NCBI GenBank assembly: GCA_027493525.1
Contig: JAOSKN010000003.1
Location: forward strand, 1,488,001-1,552,000
DNA length: 64,000 nt
Source: Planctomycetota bacterium
Lineage (GTDB): Bacteria; Planctomycetota; SZUA-567; H5-PLA8
Direction: 5' to 3'
How positions within the stretch are numbered: the first letter of the stretch is position 1; each line of letters opens with the position of its first letter. Under the pieces are notes generated by a model. That model did no database searches and had not been told where the DNA came from. It saw nothing but the letters and a program-made list of their open reading frames with translations. Shown piece after piece: positions 50,855 through 60,520 of the stretch. Both the position numbers and the translations under genes were made by a program.

Positions 50855-52784
50855 TTACTTGCCGCGCTCGCCGAGAACCACGAGGAACGTCTTCTGCTCG
50901 TCGCCGCGTTGGATGACGAGTTCCACGGGGTCGCCGGGGGCGTAGCCGATGAGGGCCATGGGCAGGTCGCCGGCGCGGCCGATCTCCTGCCCGCCGGCCT
51001 TGACGATCAGGTCGCCGTTGAGGATGCCGACCTTCTCGGCGGGGCTGCCCGCGGCGACTTCGCCGATGGGGTAACCCTTGGCCTCGGCGGCGGCCTTGCG
51101 GTCGACGCCGACGCCGAGGTAGCCCTGGGCGTTGGACTTGATGAACTCGATCCGCTCGGGCCTGTGGGCGATTTCGAAGGCCAGCTCGGCGGCCATTCCG
51201 GCGATGGCGGCGGCGGCCGGGGCGTTGATCTTGTCCCAGGTGTCGCTGGGGCGATGGTAGTCGGGGTGCGTGCCGGTGAAGAAGAAAAGCACAGGGATGT
51301 TCTTCCGGTAGAAGCTGGTGTTGTCGCTGGGCGCGACGCCGCCGCTGGAGAGATAGACCTTCAGGGCCGGGTCGTTGCCGTGCTTCTGGACCAGTTCCTT
51401 CAAGCCCTTGCCGGTGCCGACGCCGCTGACCTGCACCGCGCCGTCGGTGCTGCGGCCGATCATGTCCATGTTGAGCATCGCGACGGTGTCCTTGAGCGGG
51501 ACGATGGGGTGCCGGACGTAGTACTCCGAGCCCAGCAGGCCCTTCTCTTCGCCCGAGTAGGCCTGGAAGAGGATGCTGCGGCGGGGGCGCGCTTCGGGCG
51601 CGAGCTTGGCGAAGTACTGCGCGACTTCCAGCAGGCCCGCGCTGCCGCTGGCGTTGTCGTCGGCGCCGGGGTGGATCTGGCCGGCCCCCTTGGGGCCCAT
51701 CAGGCTCCCAAAGTAACCCAGACCGACGTGATCGCAGTGCGCGCCGACGACGACGACTTCCTTCTTCAGCTCCGGATCGGAGCCTTCCAGCAGGGCCATG
51801 ACGTTCTTCGTGGTCTTGGGGTCGATGACGAGATCGGAGACGGCGCCGAGCTTGAGGCCGGGCAACTCGAAGGACTGGCAGGAGAGGTCCTTGTCGATGG
51901 CCGCCTGGAGGTCGCCGAGGGATTTCCCGGCGGGCTTGAGCAGGGCGTCGGCGAGCGAGCGCTTGACCATGAGCACCGGGATCTTGTAGTCGCCGAAGCA
52001 GGCGCCTTTGGCCTCGGGGAACTCTTCCTTGGCGCCCGAGCCGTGCGGGCCGTTGACGATCAGGACGCCGGCGGCGCGGCGCAGGACACAGGCGGCGATC
52101 TTGGCGGTGAAGTTGGCGTGCCGGGTCATGCGCTTGCCGCCGAACTTGCTGTTGGGGTCGTGCTCCTGCGGCTCGTAGCGCAGGATGAGCGCCCACTTGC
52201 CGGCCAAGTCGACGCCTTTGAAGTCGTCGTATTCGTACTCGGGGGCGGCGATGCCGTAGCCGGCGAAGACGATGGCGCCCTGGGCGACCTGGGGGCTCTC
52301 CTCGTTGGCGGGGAGCGGGAGGAAGTCGTCCTTGACCTTGAAGGCGCGCTTCTCGCTGCCGACCTCGAGGGTCATCTCGTTGGCCGGCCCGAGCCCGTTG
52401 CAGACGGGGAGGTTGAAGCTCTGGAAATAGGTCCGCGCGCCGGCCTCGTCGGGTTCCCCGTAAGGCGGGAGACCGAAGCGCTTGAATTCGGCGGCGATGT
52501 ACTCGGCGGCCCTGAGCTGATCGGGAGTGCCGGCCTCGCGCCCGCGGAAGTCTTCGGAAGCCAGGAACTGGATGTGCCCGAGGAGTTCGCCCTTGTCGAT
52601 CTCGCCCAGTTCGGCGGGGGCGGACGGGCACGGCGGTGGGGTTGACGACGGGCGCGCGTTCGGGCGCGACGACGGGCGGATCATCGGGGGCGTGCTCCTT
52701 GGCGCGCAAGGCCGGCGCGGCCAGCGCCAGCAGGAAAGCGCAGGCCAGGATGACCTGGAGGACGCTCGAACGGATGGGTCGCAT
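50855..52784 (-). CDS. Exported M28 family aminopeptidase with C-terminal PDZ, one-base frameshift
   Basis: About 642 residues after correction. The signal peptide (SVLQVILACAFLLALAAPAL) is in one frame from ATG 52784. The remainder runs in the next frame from about 52620: LGEIDKGELLGHIQFLASED, a PA domain (QGAIVFAGYGI), the M28 zinc ligands GAHCDHVG, HPGADDNASGSAG, AYSGEEKGLLGS, MLNMDMIGR and HPDYHRPSDTWDKIN, then a PDZ domain (GYLGVGVDRKAAAEAKGYPI). The break is at a run of five C (52616-52620 on the minus strand); four would join the frames. Members are periplasmic di-zinc aminopeptidases. The next gene upstream also has PDZ domains. Confidence 0.85.
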
Positions 52785-52805
52785 GGGATAGCCCGCCCTT
52801 TCCGG

Positions 52806-54221
52806 CTACGGTTGCGGCTTCGATTCGCCCCAATCGGTCTCCACCTTGATGAAGGCGGAGTTCTGGCCCTTGGGGCCGCGGGAGACGAAGAAGACGAACT
52901 GTTTCTTGTGCTTGTGCTTCAGGTCGTCGAGCGCGGCTTTGAGTTGCGCGAAGGCTTCCTCTCCGCGGCCCTTCAACTCCAGGTCGTCGATTTTGGTGAT
53001 GATGTCTCCGCCGCGGAGTCCGCCGAGTTCCGGGGAACTGCCGGACTTGACGTAGTGGACGTGCAGGCCGGAGAAGTCCAGCGGGAGGTCCAGGCCGAGG
53101 CGGTCGTAGTAGACGAGCTCGCGCAGGACGAGGCCCAGGTCGGCGTACTCGAAGCGCGCGGCCTCGGACTCCTCCTTGGGGCGCTCGCCGATCGCGACGG
53201 TGATGGTTTCGGGCTTGCCGGCGCGGAGGACGACGGTCCTGACCTCCTCTCCGACCTGGAGCTTCTTGAGCCGGTCCATGAAGGCGCGCAGGTCGTTCTC
53301 GGTGCGGACCTCGACGGGCGAGCCGCCCAGTTCCACGATGATATCGTCGACCTTAAGGCCGGCCTTCGCGGCGGGCTGGCCCTCCAGGACGCGGCCGACG
53401 ATGACGCCGCCCTTCGCCGCCAAGTCGCCGGAGAGGCCCAGGACCTGTCCGACGTCCTTGCCGAGCGGCTGCATGTCGGAAACGCCGAGCCAGCCCTTGC
53501 TGCGCTTGCGGGTGGGATCCTCCAGCAGGTCGGCGAGACGGGTGACGGGGAGGAAGACCGAAGCAGGGCGCATCTCGGGGTCGTTGTTCTGGCGGGTGCG
53601 CTCGAAGAGCGGATCCTGGACCACGAAGCCGACGAGTTCCCCGGCGGCGTTGGCGACGGGGCCGAAGAGCGCGAGGGAGGCGTCCCCGGAGATGACCACG
53701 AGTTCCTGGGGATGGTCCACGACCTTGACGACCATCCCGTCGCCGACGTTGAGCGTGCCCTGGTAGGTGCTGGGGAGCAGCCCGAAGCCGAAGACCTTGT
53801 CGCCGCGCTTGAAGGCGCGCGGGTCGCCGCGCACGGCGGGCACGAGCTTGATGCCCCTGGCGGCGGGATCCTCGGCGAGCTTGACCAGGGCGACGTGGAG
53901 ATCCTGGTCGCGGGTGACGAGTTCGGCCTTGAGCGAAGGCTGCTGGTCGGCGGCGACGAACTTCACGGCGAAGTCGGCGAAGCGGTCGTCGGGCATCTGG
54001 CGCGGGAGCAGGTCGCCGGAGATGGCGATCAGGCCGGCGGCATCCATGACCGTCCCGACCGCGACCAGCTTGCGCTTGCTGTCGTTCTCCATGACGACCT
54101 GGAAGGAGACCTGGACCACGGACGGCTCGAGCTTCTCCGCGACGGCGGCCGCCTTCTCGGAGGCGCAGGCTCCGCCGGCCGCGGCCAGCGCCAGCATCCA
54201 TGCCAGGACGTCGCGTCGCAT
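52806..54221 (-). CDS. HtrA-related PDZ protein lacking the protease catalytic site
   Basis: A 471-residue exported protein starting at ATG 54221 with signal peptide VLAWMLALAAAGGACAS. A chymotrypsin-fold-like domain spans about 25-220, but the HtrA triad is not kept: the region of the usual GNSGGP reads SGDASLALFGPVAN, and no His is in the position expected. Two PDZ domains follow (KGWLGVSDMQPLGKDVGQVL with GLKVDDIIVELGG, and LGGLRGGDIITKIDDLELKG). It lies directly after the active HtrA gene on the same strand, so it probably assists or modulates HtrA in periplasmic protein quality control. It could alternatively be a substrate-binding scaffold. Confidence 0.82.
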   Translation of the reverse strand: MRRDVLAWMLALAAAGGACASEKAAAVAEKLEPSVVQVSFQVVMENDSKRKLVAVGTVMDAAGLIAISGDLLPRQMPDDRFADFAVKFVAADQQPSLKAELVTRDQDLHVALVKLAEDPAARGIKLVPAVRGDPRAFKRGDKVFGFGLLPSTYQGTLNVGDGMVVKVVDHPQELVVISGDASLALFGPVANAAGELVGFVVQDPLFERTRQNNDPEMRPASVFLPVTRLADLLEDPTRKRSKGWLGVSDMQPLGKDVGQVLGLSGDLAAKGGVIVGRVLEGQPAAKAGLKVDDIIVELGGSPVEVRTENDLRAFMDRLKKLQVGEEVRTVVLRAGKPETITVAIGERPKEESEAARFEYADLGLVLRELVYYDRLGLDLPLDFSGLHVHYVKSGSSPELGGLRGGDIITKIDDLELKGRGEEAFAQLKAALDDLKHKHKKQFVFFVSRGPKGQNSAFIKVETDWGESKPQP

Positions 54222-54256
54222 CGTTCGAGTTTCTCCGTATCGACTCGGTCCAGCCC

Positions 54257-54318
54257 GTTCCGAGGCGGGCGTGTCGCCCGCGGAACGGACCCAATGCCGG
54301 CGAGACGCCGGCGCTACG
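54257..54318. repeat. GC-rich hairpin pair between the two HtrA-family genes
   Basis: Two adjacent hairpins: GTTCC..GCGGGC with GCCCGC..GGAAC (54257-54286), and GCCGGCG-AGA-CGCCGGC followed by GCTACG (54296-54318). The same style recurs at 57390-57501. Confidence 0.75.
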
Positions 54319-54346
54319 TACACATGCCCCGCACCAGCAGGGCGCC

Positions 54347-55724
54347 TCAGGGCGCCAGCTTCAGCGCGCGGGTGTAGAGCCCCTTCCCGCGGCGGATCTT
54401 TCAGGCCGACGACGCCCTTCTGCGCCCTGTCCTTCTCCGCGGCTTCGACGGCGGCGCGGAAGCTCTTGACGTCGGGGGTCGCGGCCTGGTCCACGAACTG
54501 GATCACGTCGCCGTTCTCGAGCTTGGCCAGCGAGGCGAGGCCGCCGGCCTTGGTGCCGGTGACCAGGACGCCGGCCTCGACATCGAGATCGCGTTTCTGG
54601 GCCTCGGTGAGGTCGCGGACGGTCATGCCCCATTCGGCGATTTCGGTCTCCTTGCCGCCGGCCTGGGCGAGTTCCTCGCTGACCACGGAGAGTTCGAGGT
54701 TGCGGCCCTTGCGCTGGACACTGACGGCGTGCTTGCTCCCGACCTCCCAGCGCGCGACGCGGTCGTAGATGGCCGGCAGGTCTTCGACGAAGCGCGCCGA
54801 GACTTCCTGGCCGTCGAAGGCCACGATCACGTCGCCGGCCTCGATGCCCGCCGCCTCGGCGGGGCTGGAAGGCTCCACCGCGGTGACGAGAACGCCCTTG
54901 CGCGAATCGGAGCCGAGGAGTTCTTCAAGTTCCTGGAGTTCCTGGAGGCGCGCGCCGACGTTGCTGCGCGTGACTTTTCCGGCCGAGAGGATCGCGGCGA
55001 CGACCTGCTTGGCGTGGTCGATGGGCAGGGCGAAGCCAAGGTTGTTCGAGTTGCCGACGACGCGGCTGTTGATGCCAACGACCTCGCCTTTGAGGTTGAC
55101 GAGCGGACCACCCGAGTTGCCGGGGTTGATCGCCGCGTCGGTCTGGATCCAGACGCTGAACATGCCCGTGCGCTCGCCCGTGGGCAGGGTCATCTCGTCG
55201 CCCAAGTAGCGCTCGGTGTTGGAGACGATGCCCATGGAGACGCTGCGGGAGAGCCCGCGCGGGCTGCCCATCGCCAGGACGGCCTCGCCCACCTCCAGCT
55301 TCGCGGAATCGCCCAGCTTCGCGTACGGCACCGGCGCGCCGGGATGGTACTTTTCCCAGTCTTCCCTGCTGAGCTGCACGACCGCCAGGTCGGTCCACGG
55401 ATCGCCGCCGATGACCTTGCCGTGCACGCGCTCCTTGGTGCCCAGGGTGAGGATGACCTTTTCGGCGTGCCCGGCGACGTGGAAGTTGGTCAGGACGTGG
55501 CCTTCCGCGGAGAAGATCACGCCGCTGCCGATGGAGCTGCCGGTGACGACCTTCTCGCCGCCGTGGTAGAGTTCCAGGATCGGACGGACGTTGACCAGCG
55601 CGGGAAAGACCTTGTCGCGGGCCTTCTTGACCTTGCCGTCGATCTCGGAGCCGGCGCCGGAGGGACTAACCAACAGGCCCAGGGCCAGGATGCCTAACGC
55701 CCAACCCGATCCGGCATGCCGCAT
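54347..55724 (-). CDS. HtrA/DegP-type serine protease with PDZ, one-base frameshift near the end
   Basis: About 458 residues. Start ATG 55724 (MRHAGSGWALGILALGLLVS) gives a signal peptide, with a purine-rich site upstream. The catalytic triad is visible: His in LTNFHVAGHA, Asp in DPWTDLAVVQL, Ser in INPGNSGGPLVN. A PDZ domain follows (GVLVTAVEPSSPAEAAGIEA, GDVIVAFDGQEV), then a second, weaker PDZ. The frame runs on into the next gene unless one base is removed from AAA (54399-54401 on the minus strand); then it ends IRRGKGLYTRALKLAP and stops at 54347. The protease degrades or refolds damaged envelope proteins. The downstream protease-dead relative is on the same strand. Confidence 0.87.
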
Positions 55725-55871
55725 ACCGCCCGCCTCTCTTTTATCGCATGTCCCGACCGGCGTTGCCCCATGGTCCGGACGGTAATGAGGAGCCGTGTCA
55801 CTATCATTAAACTGCACGAGGGCTACAAAATACTTGAACGGATGGGATACCGATAGGGAGAATGTTGCACC

Positions 55872-56438
55872 ATGCGCGTCCTGTCTGGATTGGCCCGCGG
55901 CGTACCGCTGAAAACCCTCCCGGACTTCAACACCCGCCCGATCCTCGACCGGGTCAAGAAGAGCCTGTTCGACATTCTTTTCAGCGCGGGACTCCTGGAC
56001 CGGACGCGGGTGGCGGACCTGTACGCCGGGACGGGGACCATGGGCCTCGAGGCGCTCTCGCGCGGGGCGGCGCATTGCCTCTTCGTCGAACGGCGCCCGG
56101 ATGCGATCAAGCTGCTGGAAGAGAACCTGGCCAAGACGCGGCTGGCCGACCGGGCGGAGGTGAAGCGCGACGAAGTCCGCCGCGTGCTGGAACGGCTGCC
56201 GACGGAGCCGCTGTTCGACCTGCTGCTGTACGATCCGCCGTTCGAGTTCAGCCGCGAAGCCGCGCACCGCGCGGCGCTGGCCGGGGAACTGGAACTGGCC
56301 GCGAAGGTGCTCGCGCCGGAGGGCCGGCTGGTGCTGCGCTGCGAGAAGAAGGCCGAGCCGCCGCAAGCGGCGGGGCTGGCGCTGGCGCGGCACTGGACGG
56401 ACGGGCCGCACGCGCTGTGCTTCTACGGCCGGGCTTGA
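55872..56438 (+). CDS. rsmD: 16S rRNA (guanine966-N2)-methyltransferase RsmD
   Basis: A 188-residue Rossmann methyltransferase. It opens MRVLSGLARGVPLKTLPDFN TRPILDRVKKSLF-like as in RsmD, with the SAM motif VADLYAGTGTMGLEALSRGA, acidic FVERRPDA, and the catalytic LLYDPPFEF. It modifies G966 of 16S rRNA in the 30S subunit. The usual partner coaD is not adjacent. It is divergent from the HtrA gene. Confidence 0.93.
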   Translation: MRVLSGLARGVPLKTLPDFNTRPILDRVKKSLFDILFSAGLLDRTRVADLYAGTGTMGLEALSRGAAHCLFVERRPDAIKLLEENLAKTRLADRAEVKRDEVRRVLERLPTEPLFDLLLYDPPFEFSREAAHRAALAGELELAAKVLAPEGRLVLRCEKKAEPPQAAGLALARHWTDGPHALCFYGRA

Positions 56439-56440
56439 TC

Positions 56441-56553
56441 AACCACAGAGCACACAGAGGGCACGGAGAAATGCCGAATGCGGATTTCGAAATGCGGCAT
56501 GCCTGAGCGATTTACCCAACTCTATCCCGCATTTCTCTGTGCTCTCCGTGGTT
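56441..56553. repeat. Foldback repeat of the accacagag/ctccgtggtt family
   Basis: Left arm AACCACAGAGCACACAGAGG, then gaaatgccgaatgcgg; right arm cccgcatttctctgtg followed by CTCTCCGTGGTT. The outer and inner arm segments pair in the same order. It lies between convergent rsmD and the SDR gene, starting right after the rsmD stop. Confidence 0.85.
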
Positions 56554-56562
56554 AATATCCGT

Positions 56563-57324
56563 TCACCGCGCGGTCCAGCCGCCGTCCATGACAAGCGTTT
56601 GCCCGGTGATGTTGCGCGCGGCGGGGCCGCAGAGGAATTCGATGGCCCCGGCGACCTCGTCGATGCCGATGAAGGCCTTCTTGGGCATCGGTTCGAGCAT
56701 GATCTTCTCGATCACTTCCTGTTCGCTGAGGCCATGGACCTGCGCCTGATTCCCGATCTGTTTGTCCACCAGCGGCGTATGGATGTAGCTGGGGCAGATG
56801 GTGTTGACGGTAATGTCCGCGCCGGCGGTCTCGAGCGCCAGCGTCTTGGCGAGGCCCACGAGGCCGTGCTTGGCGGCGACATAGGCGCTCTTGAAGGGCG
56901 AGGCGATCAGCGAGTGGATCGAGCCGACGTTGACGATCCGCCCGTATCCCTGGGCGCGCATGCGCGGGAGGACTTGGCGCGAGAGCAGGAACGGCCCTTT
57001 GAGCATGATGTCGATGAGGCGGCCCCAGGTCTCGGGCGGGAACTCCTCGACCTTGGCGACGTGCTGGAGGCCGGCGTTGTTGACGAGCACGTCGAGGCGG
57101 GCGGCGCCGAGTTCCCCGATGGCGCGTTCGACCTGCGCGGGGTCGCTGACGTCGAAGACCAGCGCGCGAGCGGGCGCGGCGTGGAAGAGCGGATCGTCGT
57201 GCAGGGCCGGCGCGACGTCGCAGCCGATGACGGCGTGGCCGGCGCGGAGGAAGTGTTCGGCAAGCCCCCGCCCCAGCCCGCTGCCTGCGCCGGTGATGAG
57301 GAAGGTGAGGGGTGGAGGCGGCAT
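56563..57324 (-). CDS. Short-chain dehydrogenase, 3-hydroxybutyrate dehydrogenase-like
   Basis: A 253-residue SDR. Cofactor motif TGAGSGLGRG, NNAG, catalytic SIHSLIASPFKSAYVAAKHG (Ser, Tyr and Lys), then VNTICPSYIHTPLVDKQIGN QAQ-like and EKIMLEPMPKKAFI, a pattern typical of bacterial 3-hydroxybutyrate dehydrogenases. It would interconvert 3-hydroxybutyrate and acetoacetate with NAD. No PHB genes are adjacent; a related sugar-alcohol activity cannot be excluded. Same strand as the isomerase gene upstream, about 190 bp apart with GC hairpins between. Confidence 0.82.
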   Translation of the reverse strand: MPPPPLTFLITGAGSGLGRGLAEHFLRAGHAVIGCDVAPALHDDPLFHAAPARALVFDVSDPAQVERAIGELGAARLDVLVNNAGLQHVAKVEEFPPETWGRLIDIMLKGPFLLSRQVLPRMRAQGYGRIVNVGSIHSLIASPFKSAYVAAKHGLVGLAKTLALETAGADITVNTICPSYIHTPLVDKQIGNQAQVHGLSEQEVIEKIMLEPMPKKAFIGIDEVAGAIEFLCGPAARNITGQTLVMDGGWTAR

Positions 57325-57389
57325 GGTTGGTTTATCTCGTTCTCACCCCGCGCGCTTGCGGCGCGCCGACCTTATCCCAGAGGGAGATA

Positions 57390-57501
57390 GCGGGCGGGAC
57401 GCCCGCGGTACGAACGGCTGCCGCCGAGACGGCGGCGATACGGCCGGCGAGGACGCCGGCGCTACGAACCACGGCCGGGCGGTAGGCCCGCGGTACGAAG
57501 A
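57390..57501. repeat. Tandem GC-rich hairpins ending in gctacga/ggtacga
   Basis: At least three consecutive hairpins (gcgggac-gcccgc, gccgccgaga-cggcggc, gccggcgagga-cgccggc), each followed by a gNtacgaa-like spacer. They match the unit at 54296-54318. Intergenic between two minus-strand genes. Confidence 0.8.
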
Positions 57502-57515
57502 CAGGCCGGCGTTCG

Positions 57516-58307
57516 CTACAACGCGGCGATCTTGCGGATGCGGGCGACGGTCTCCTGCATGCGCTCGTCGTCCCCGCCGACTTCACTGACCAGCGCGCCG
57601 TCGAAGCCGATCCTGCGCAACTCCTTGACGATCTCGGGCCAATTGCAGTCGCCGTCCATGAGCTGCACCCACTGGGCGCCCTTGCGCAGGTAGTCCTTCA
57701 CGTGGACTTTCTGGATGCGGCGGCCGATGTCGCGGATCCACATCTCGGTGAAGCCAAAGTGGATCAGATTGGCGGTGTCGAGGTAGAGGCCGATGCGCGG
57801 GCTGCCGACTTCGTCGAGGAACTGGACGGCTTCGCCGGGCGTGAGAATGAACTTGTTCCAGACGTTTTCGATGCAGAGCGAGCATTGGCGCTTCTCGGCG
57901 AGGGAGGCGAGGCCCTTGAGCGCGTCGCGGCAGTCGTTCCAGGCGCGGAAGTAGCTGTCCTGGGGCTCGAGCTGGCCCGGATGGAGGAGCATGCCGTCGA
58001 CGCCGAGGCGCTCGGCGAGCTCCAGGCCGCGCTCGAGAATCGCGACGCGCTTCTGGCGCTGCGCGGGATCGGGGCTGAGCAGCGAGCCGGCGTCCTTGCG
58101 GACGGCGATGATGCTGCAGATCTCGAGGCCGCGGGAGTCGCAGGCCTTGCGCACGGCGTCCACTTGCGCGTTGGAGCCGTCGATGCCCGGCTGCCCGGCG
58201 TCGCTGAAGACGAGCTCGATGGCCTCGTAGCCCAGGGTCCTGGCGCGGTCGAGGTCCGCTTCGAGGCTCTCGCGTTTTAAGCAGAGTTGAGTGATGCCCG
58301 GCTTCAT
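57516..58307 (-). CDS. Sugar phosphate isomerase/epimerase-like TIM-barrel
   Basis: A 263-residue xylose-isomerase-like protein. MKPGITQLCLKRESLEADLD opens it; metal-site elements are MLLHPGQLEPQ, CIENVWNKF, LYLDTANLIHFG, VHVKDYLR and ALVSEVGGDDE. It probably isomerises or epimerises a sugar or keto-acid in the cytosol, but the reaction cannot be told from the family. It lies just downstream of the histidine kinase gene on the same strand, 21 bp apart, which may reflect co-transcription rather than function. Confidence 0.83.
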   Translation of the reverse strand: MKPGITQLCLKRESLEADLDRARTLGYEAIELVFSDAGQPGIDGSNAQVDAVRKACDSRGLEICSIIAVRKDAGSLLSPDPAQRQKRVAILERGLELAERLGVDGMLLHPGQLEPQDSYFRAWNDCRDALKGLASLAEKRQCSLCIENVWNKFILTPGEAVQFLDEVGSPRIGLYLDTANLIHFGFTEMWIRDIGRRIQKVHVKDYLRKGAQWVQLMDGDCNWPEIVKELRRIGFDGALVSEVGGDDERMQETVARIRKIAAL

Positions 58308-58328
58308 GACGGCTCCCTTTGCTATGGT

Positions 58329-60344
58329 TCAGACGGCCGGCAGGTGCACGGAGAAGGTGCTGCCCTGGCCCGGCGCGCTCTCGACTTCGATGCGCCCGCC
58401 GTGCTGGTCGACGATCTTCTGCGAGATCGAGAGGCCCAGCCCGGTACCGATGTCCTTCTGGGTGAAGAACGGATCGAAAATGCGCCCCTGGATCTCCGGG
58501 GTCATGCCGACGCCGTGGTCCTGGATCACGACGACGACCTCCCGGCGCGGGCGCGTCATGGCTTCGTCTTCCTCGTTGCGCTGGAGGACGACGCCTTCGG
58601 CGGCCTCGACGCGGACCTCGATCGAGGCGCCGGCCTCGGAGGCCTGGATCGCGTTGAGCAGCATGTTGCGCAGGACCTGGCGGAGCTTGTCGTCGTTGCC
58701 GAGTACGCCCGGCGGAGGCTGCTCGGGCGGCGCGAAATCCAGCTTGATCCGCGCGGCCTTGAAGTCGGGCTCCATGTCCTTGAGCAGGTCGGCGACGAGC
58801 TTGTCGAGGGCGACGGGGATGAGGGTCAGGTCGCGCTGGCGCGAGAAGTCCAGGAGGTCCTGGACGATCTTGTTCATGCGGTCGACTTCTTCGAGCACGA
58901 TCTGGGTGTACTCGGCGAACTTCTCGCGGCTCTCGTCCTTGGCGTTGGCCTCCTGGATGAGCTGGGTGAAGCCGCGGATCGAGTTGAGCGGGTTGCGGAT
59001 CTCGTGCGCGACGCCGGCGGCCATCTGGCCCAGGGCGGCGAGGTGCTGGCTGCGGCGGAGCTGCTCCTCGAGCTTGCGCAGGTGGGCGAGGTTCCGGAAA
59101 TTCGCGACGACGCCGACGAGCTGTCCGCCATGGTCGGTAAGCGGCGAGGTGCTCAAGCCCAGCGGCACGATGCCGTTCTCGCGGCGCAGGCGGATCTCGT
59201 AGCGGTCCTCGGGGGTGCCCTTCTCGAGGGTCTCGTCGACAACGCGGCCGAGGTCGGCGAATGCCTCCTGGTCGCCCAGCTTCTTGTTCAGGAGCGCGCC
59301 CTCGGGGCAGCCGAGGATCTCGAGCGCGGCGCGGTTGACGCGGATCACGCGCCCGTAGAGGTCCACCACGAGCAGCCCGCTGGTGAGGCTGCGCAGGATC
59401 GCGTTGTTGAACTCGGCCGCGTCCAGCAGCTCGGAGTAGAGGTTGGCGTTCTCGAGGCAGACGGCGGCCTGCAGGCACATCGCGGTGCAGAGCTTGAGGT
59501 CGGTCTCGCTGAAGGCGTCCTTGGCCTCGAGCTTGTCCAGGTAGACGAGGCCCAGGATGCGGTCCTTGAGCTTGAGCGGGACGCCCATGATCGAGCGGAC
59601 GCGGCTCTTGTGGATGCTGTCGGCCTCGGCGAGCCGCTCGTCGGTCTCGGTGTTGACCGAGAGAAAGCTCTGCTTCTGTTCCAGCACCTGCCGCGCGGCG
59701 GTGCGGGAGATGCTGATGTCGTCGCGCGCCTCCAGGCCGTCGCGGACGCGGATGTGCTTGGCGCCGGGGGAACCGTCGGGGGCCAGCAGCAGGACCACGC
59801 CGCGGTCGGCGCGGAAGACCTTGAGCATGAAGTCCAGCATCCGCTCCAGCATCGCCCCGCGATGCAGGACCCCGGTGACGGCGGACATGAATTCGTAGAG
59901 TACCGTCACGTAGCGCAGCGCGTCGGTGACGGTGGTCTCCTTCAGCTCCAGGAAGCGCTGGTCGTCGAGTTGGAGCGTGACGCGGGTGGTGACGCCCTTG
60001 CGCTCCTCGCTGAAGACCACCTGCGGGGAGGCGCGCGAGGCGGCGGCCATCTCGACCAGAAAGACGGTGTCGCCGATGGCCACGCGGTCGCCGTTCTTGA
60101 GCTGGATTTCCTTCGCGATGCGCTCGTCGTTGAGGTAGGTGCCGTTGGTGCTGTCGAGATCCTTGAGCGAGAGCGACCCGCCGTTGTTGCGAACCTCGGC
60201 GTGGACGCGGCTGGCGGCTTCGTCCTCGAGCGCGACCTCGCAGGTCCGCTCGCGCCCCAGGCGCATCACTTCCTTGCTGATGGGCACGCGCCGGCCCTTG
60301 TAAGGCCCGGAGAGCACGACCAGTTCACCCGCCAGCGTGGCCAC
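58329..60344 (-). CDS. FHA-GAF-PAS sensor histidine kinase
   Basis: A 671-residue soluble kinase. An FHA domain is at about 20-95 (MRLGRERTCEVALEDEAASR, VHAEV, LKDLDSTNGTYLNDERIAKE), a GAF domain at about 150-295 (VRSIMGVPLKLKDRILGLVY), a PAS domain at about 310-420, then HisKA with the phospho-His in GQMAAGVAHEIRNPLNSIRG, and HATPase (RNMLLNAIQASEAG, QDHGVGMTPEIQGRIFDPFF, GTGLGLSISQKIVDQHGGRI). No membrane segment. FHA suggests docking to a phosphothreonine protein, linking it to Ser/Thr kinases such as the kinase-like gene at 63.4 kb. No response regulator is adjacent. Confidence 0.93.
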   Translation of the reverse strand: MATLAGELVVLSGPYKGRRVPISKEVMRLGRERTCEVALEDEAASRVHAEVRNNGGSLSLKDLDSTNGTYLNDERIAKEIQLKNGDRVAIGDTVFLVEMAAASRASPQVVFSEERKGVTTRVTLQLDDQRFLELKETTVTDALRYVTVLYEFMSAVTGVLHRGAMLERMLDFMLKVFRADRGVVLLLAPDGSPGAKHIRVRDGLEARDDISISRTAARQVLEQKQSFLSVNTETDERLAEADSIHKSRVRSIMGVPLKLKDRILGLVYLDKLEAKDAFSETDLKLCTAMCLQAAVCLENANLYSELLDAAEFNNAILRSLTSGLLVVDLYGRVIRVNRAALEILGCPEGALLNKKLGDQEAFADLGRVVDETLEKGTPEDRYEIRLRRENGIVPLGLSTSPLTDHGGQLVGVVANFRNLAHLRKLEEQLRRSQHLAALGQMAAGVAHEIRNPLNSIRGFTQLIQEANAKDESREKFAEYTQIVLEEVDRMNKIVQDLLDFSRQRDLTLIPVALDKLVADLLKDMEPDFKAARIKLDFAPPEQPPPGVLGNDDKLRQVLRNMLLNAIQASEAGASIEVRVEAAEGVVLQRNEEDEAMTRPRREVVVVIQDHGVGMTPEIQGRIFDPFFTQKDIGTGLGLSISQKIVDQHGGRIEVESAPGQGSTFSVHLPAV

Positions 60345-60446
60345 CCTGGACGCTCCTCCCGTCGGTCCCGCGCGCCGGCGAGGCCACCCAGGCCTCGCCT
60401 CCCCCAGCGCCGACGCATGCCTTGGCGCGGCCGTCCTGCCGCCATG

Positions 60447-60474
60447 TTCATATCGGCATCCCCCATTTTGACAA
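60447..60474 (-). promoter_or_regulatory. Promoter for the histidine kinase gene
   Basis: On the minus strand TTGTCA (60474-60469), a 16-bp spacer and TATGAA (60452-60447), about 100 bp above ATG 60344. Apart from this and the foldback element, 60345-60685 shows nothing. Confidence 0.5.
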
Positions 60475-60520
60475 GCGGCAACGAATTTGACAGGGAACCC
60501 GCTTCCAGGCCAAGCTGGCG

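Noticed and set aside
52806..56411. One 1,201-residue protein joining HtrA and the PDZ relative
   Set aside because: The join exists only because of an extra base near 54400; each part has its own signal peptide and a proper end for HtrA appears in the next frame.
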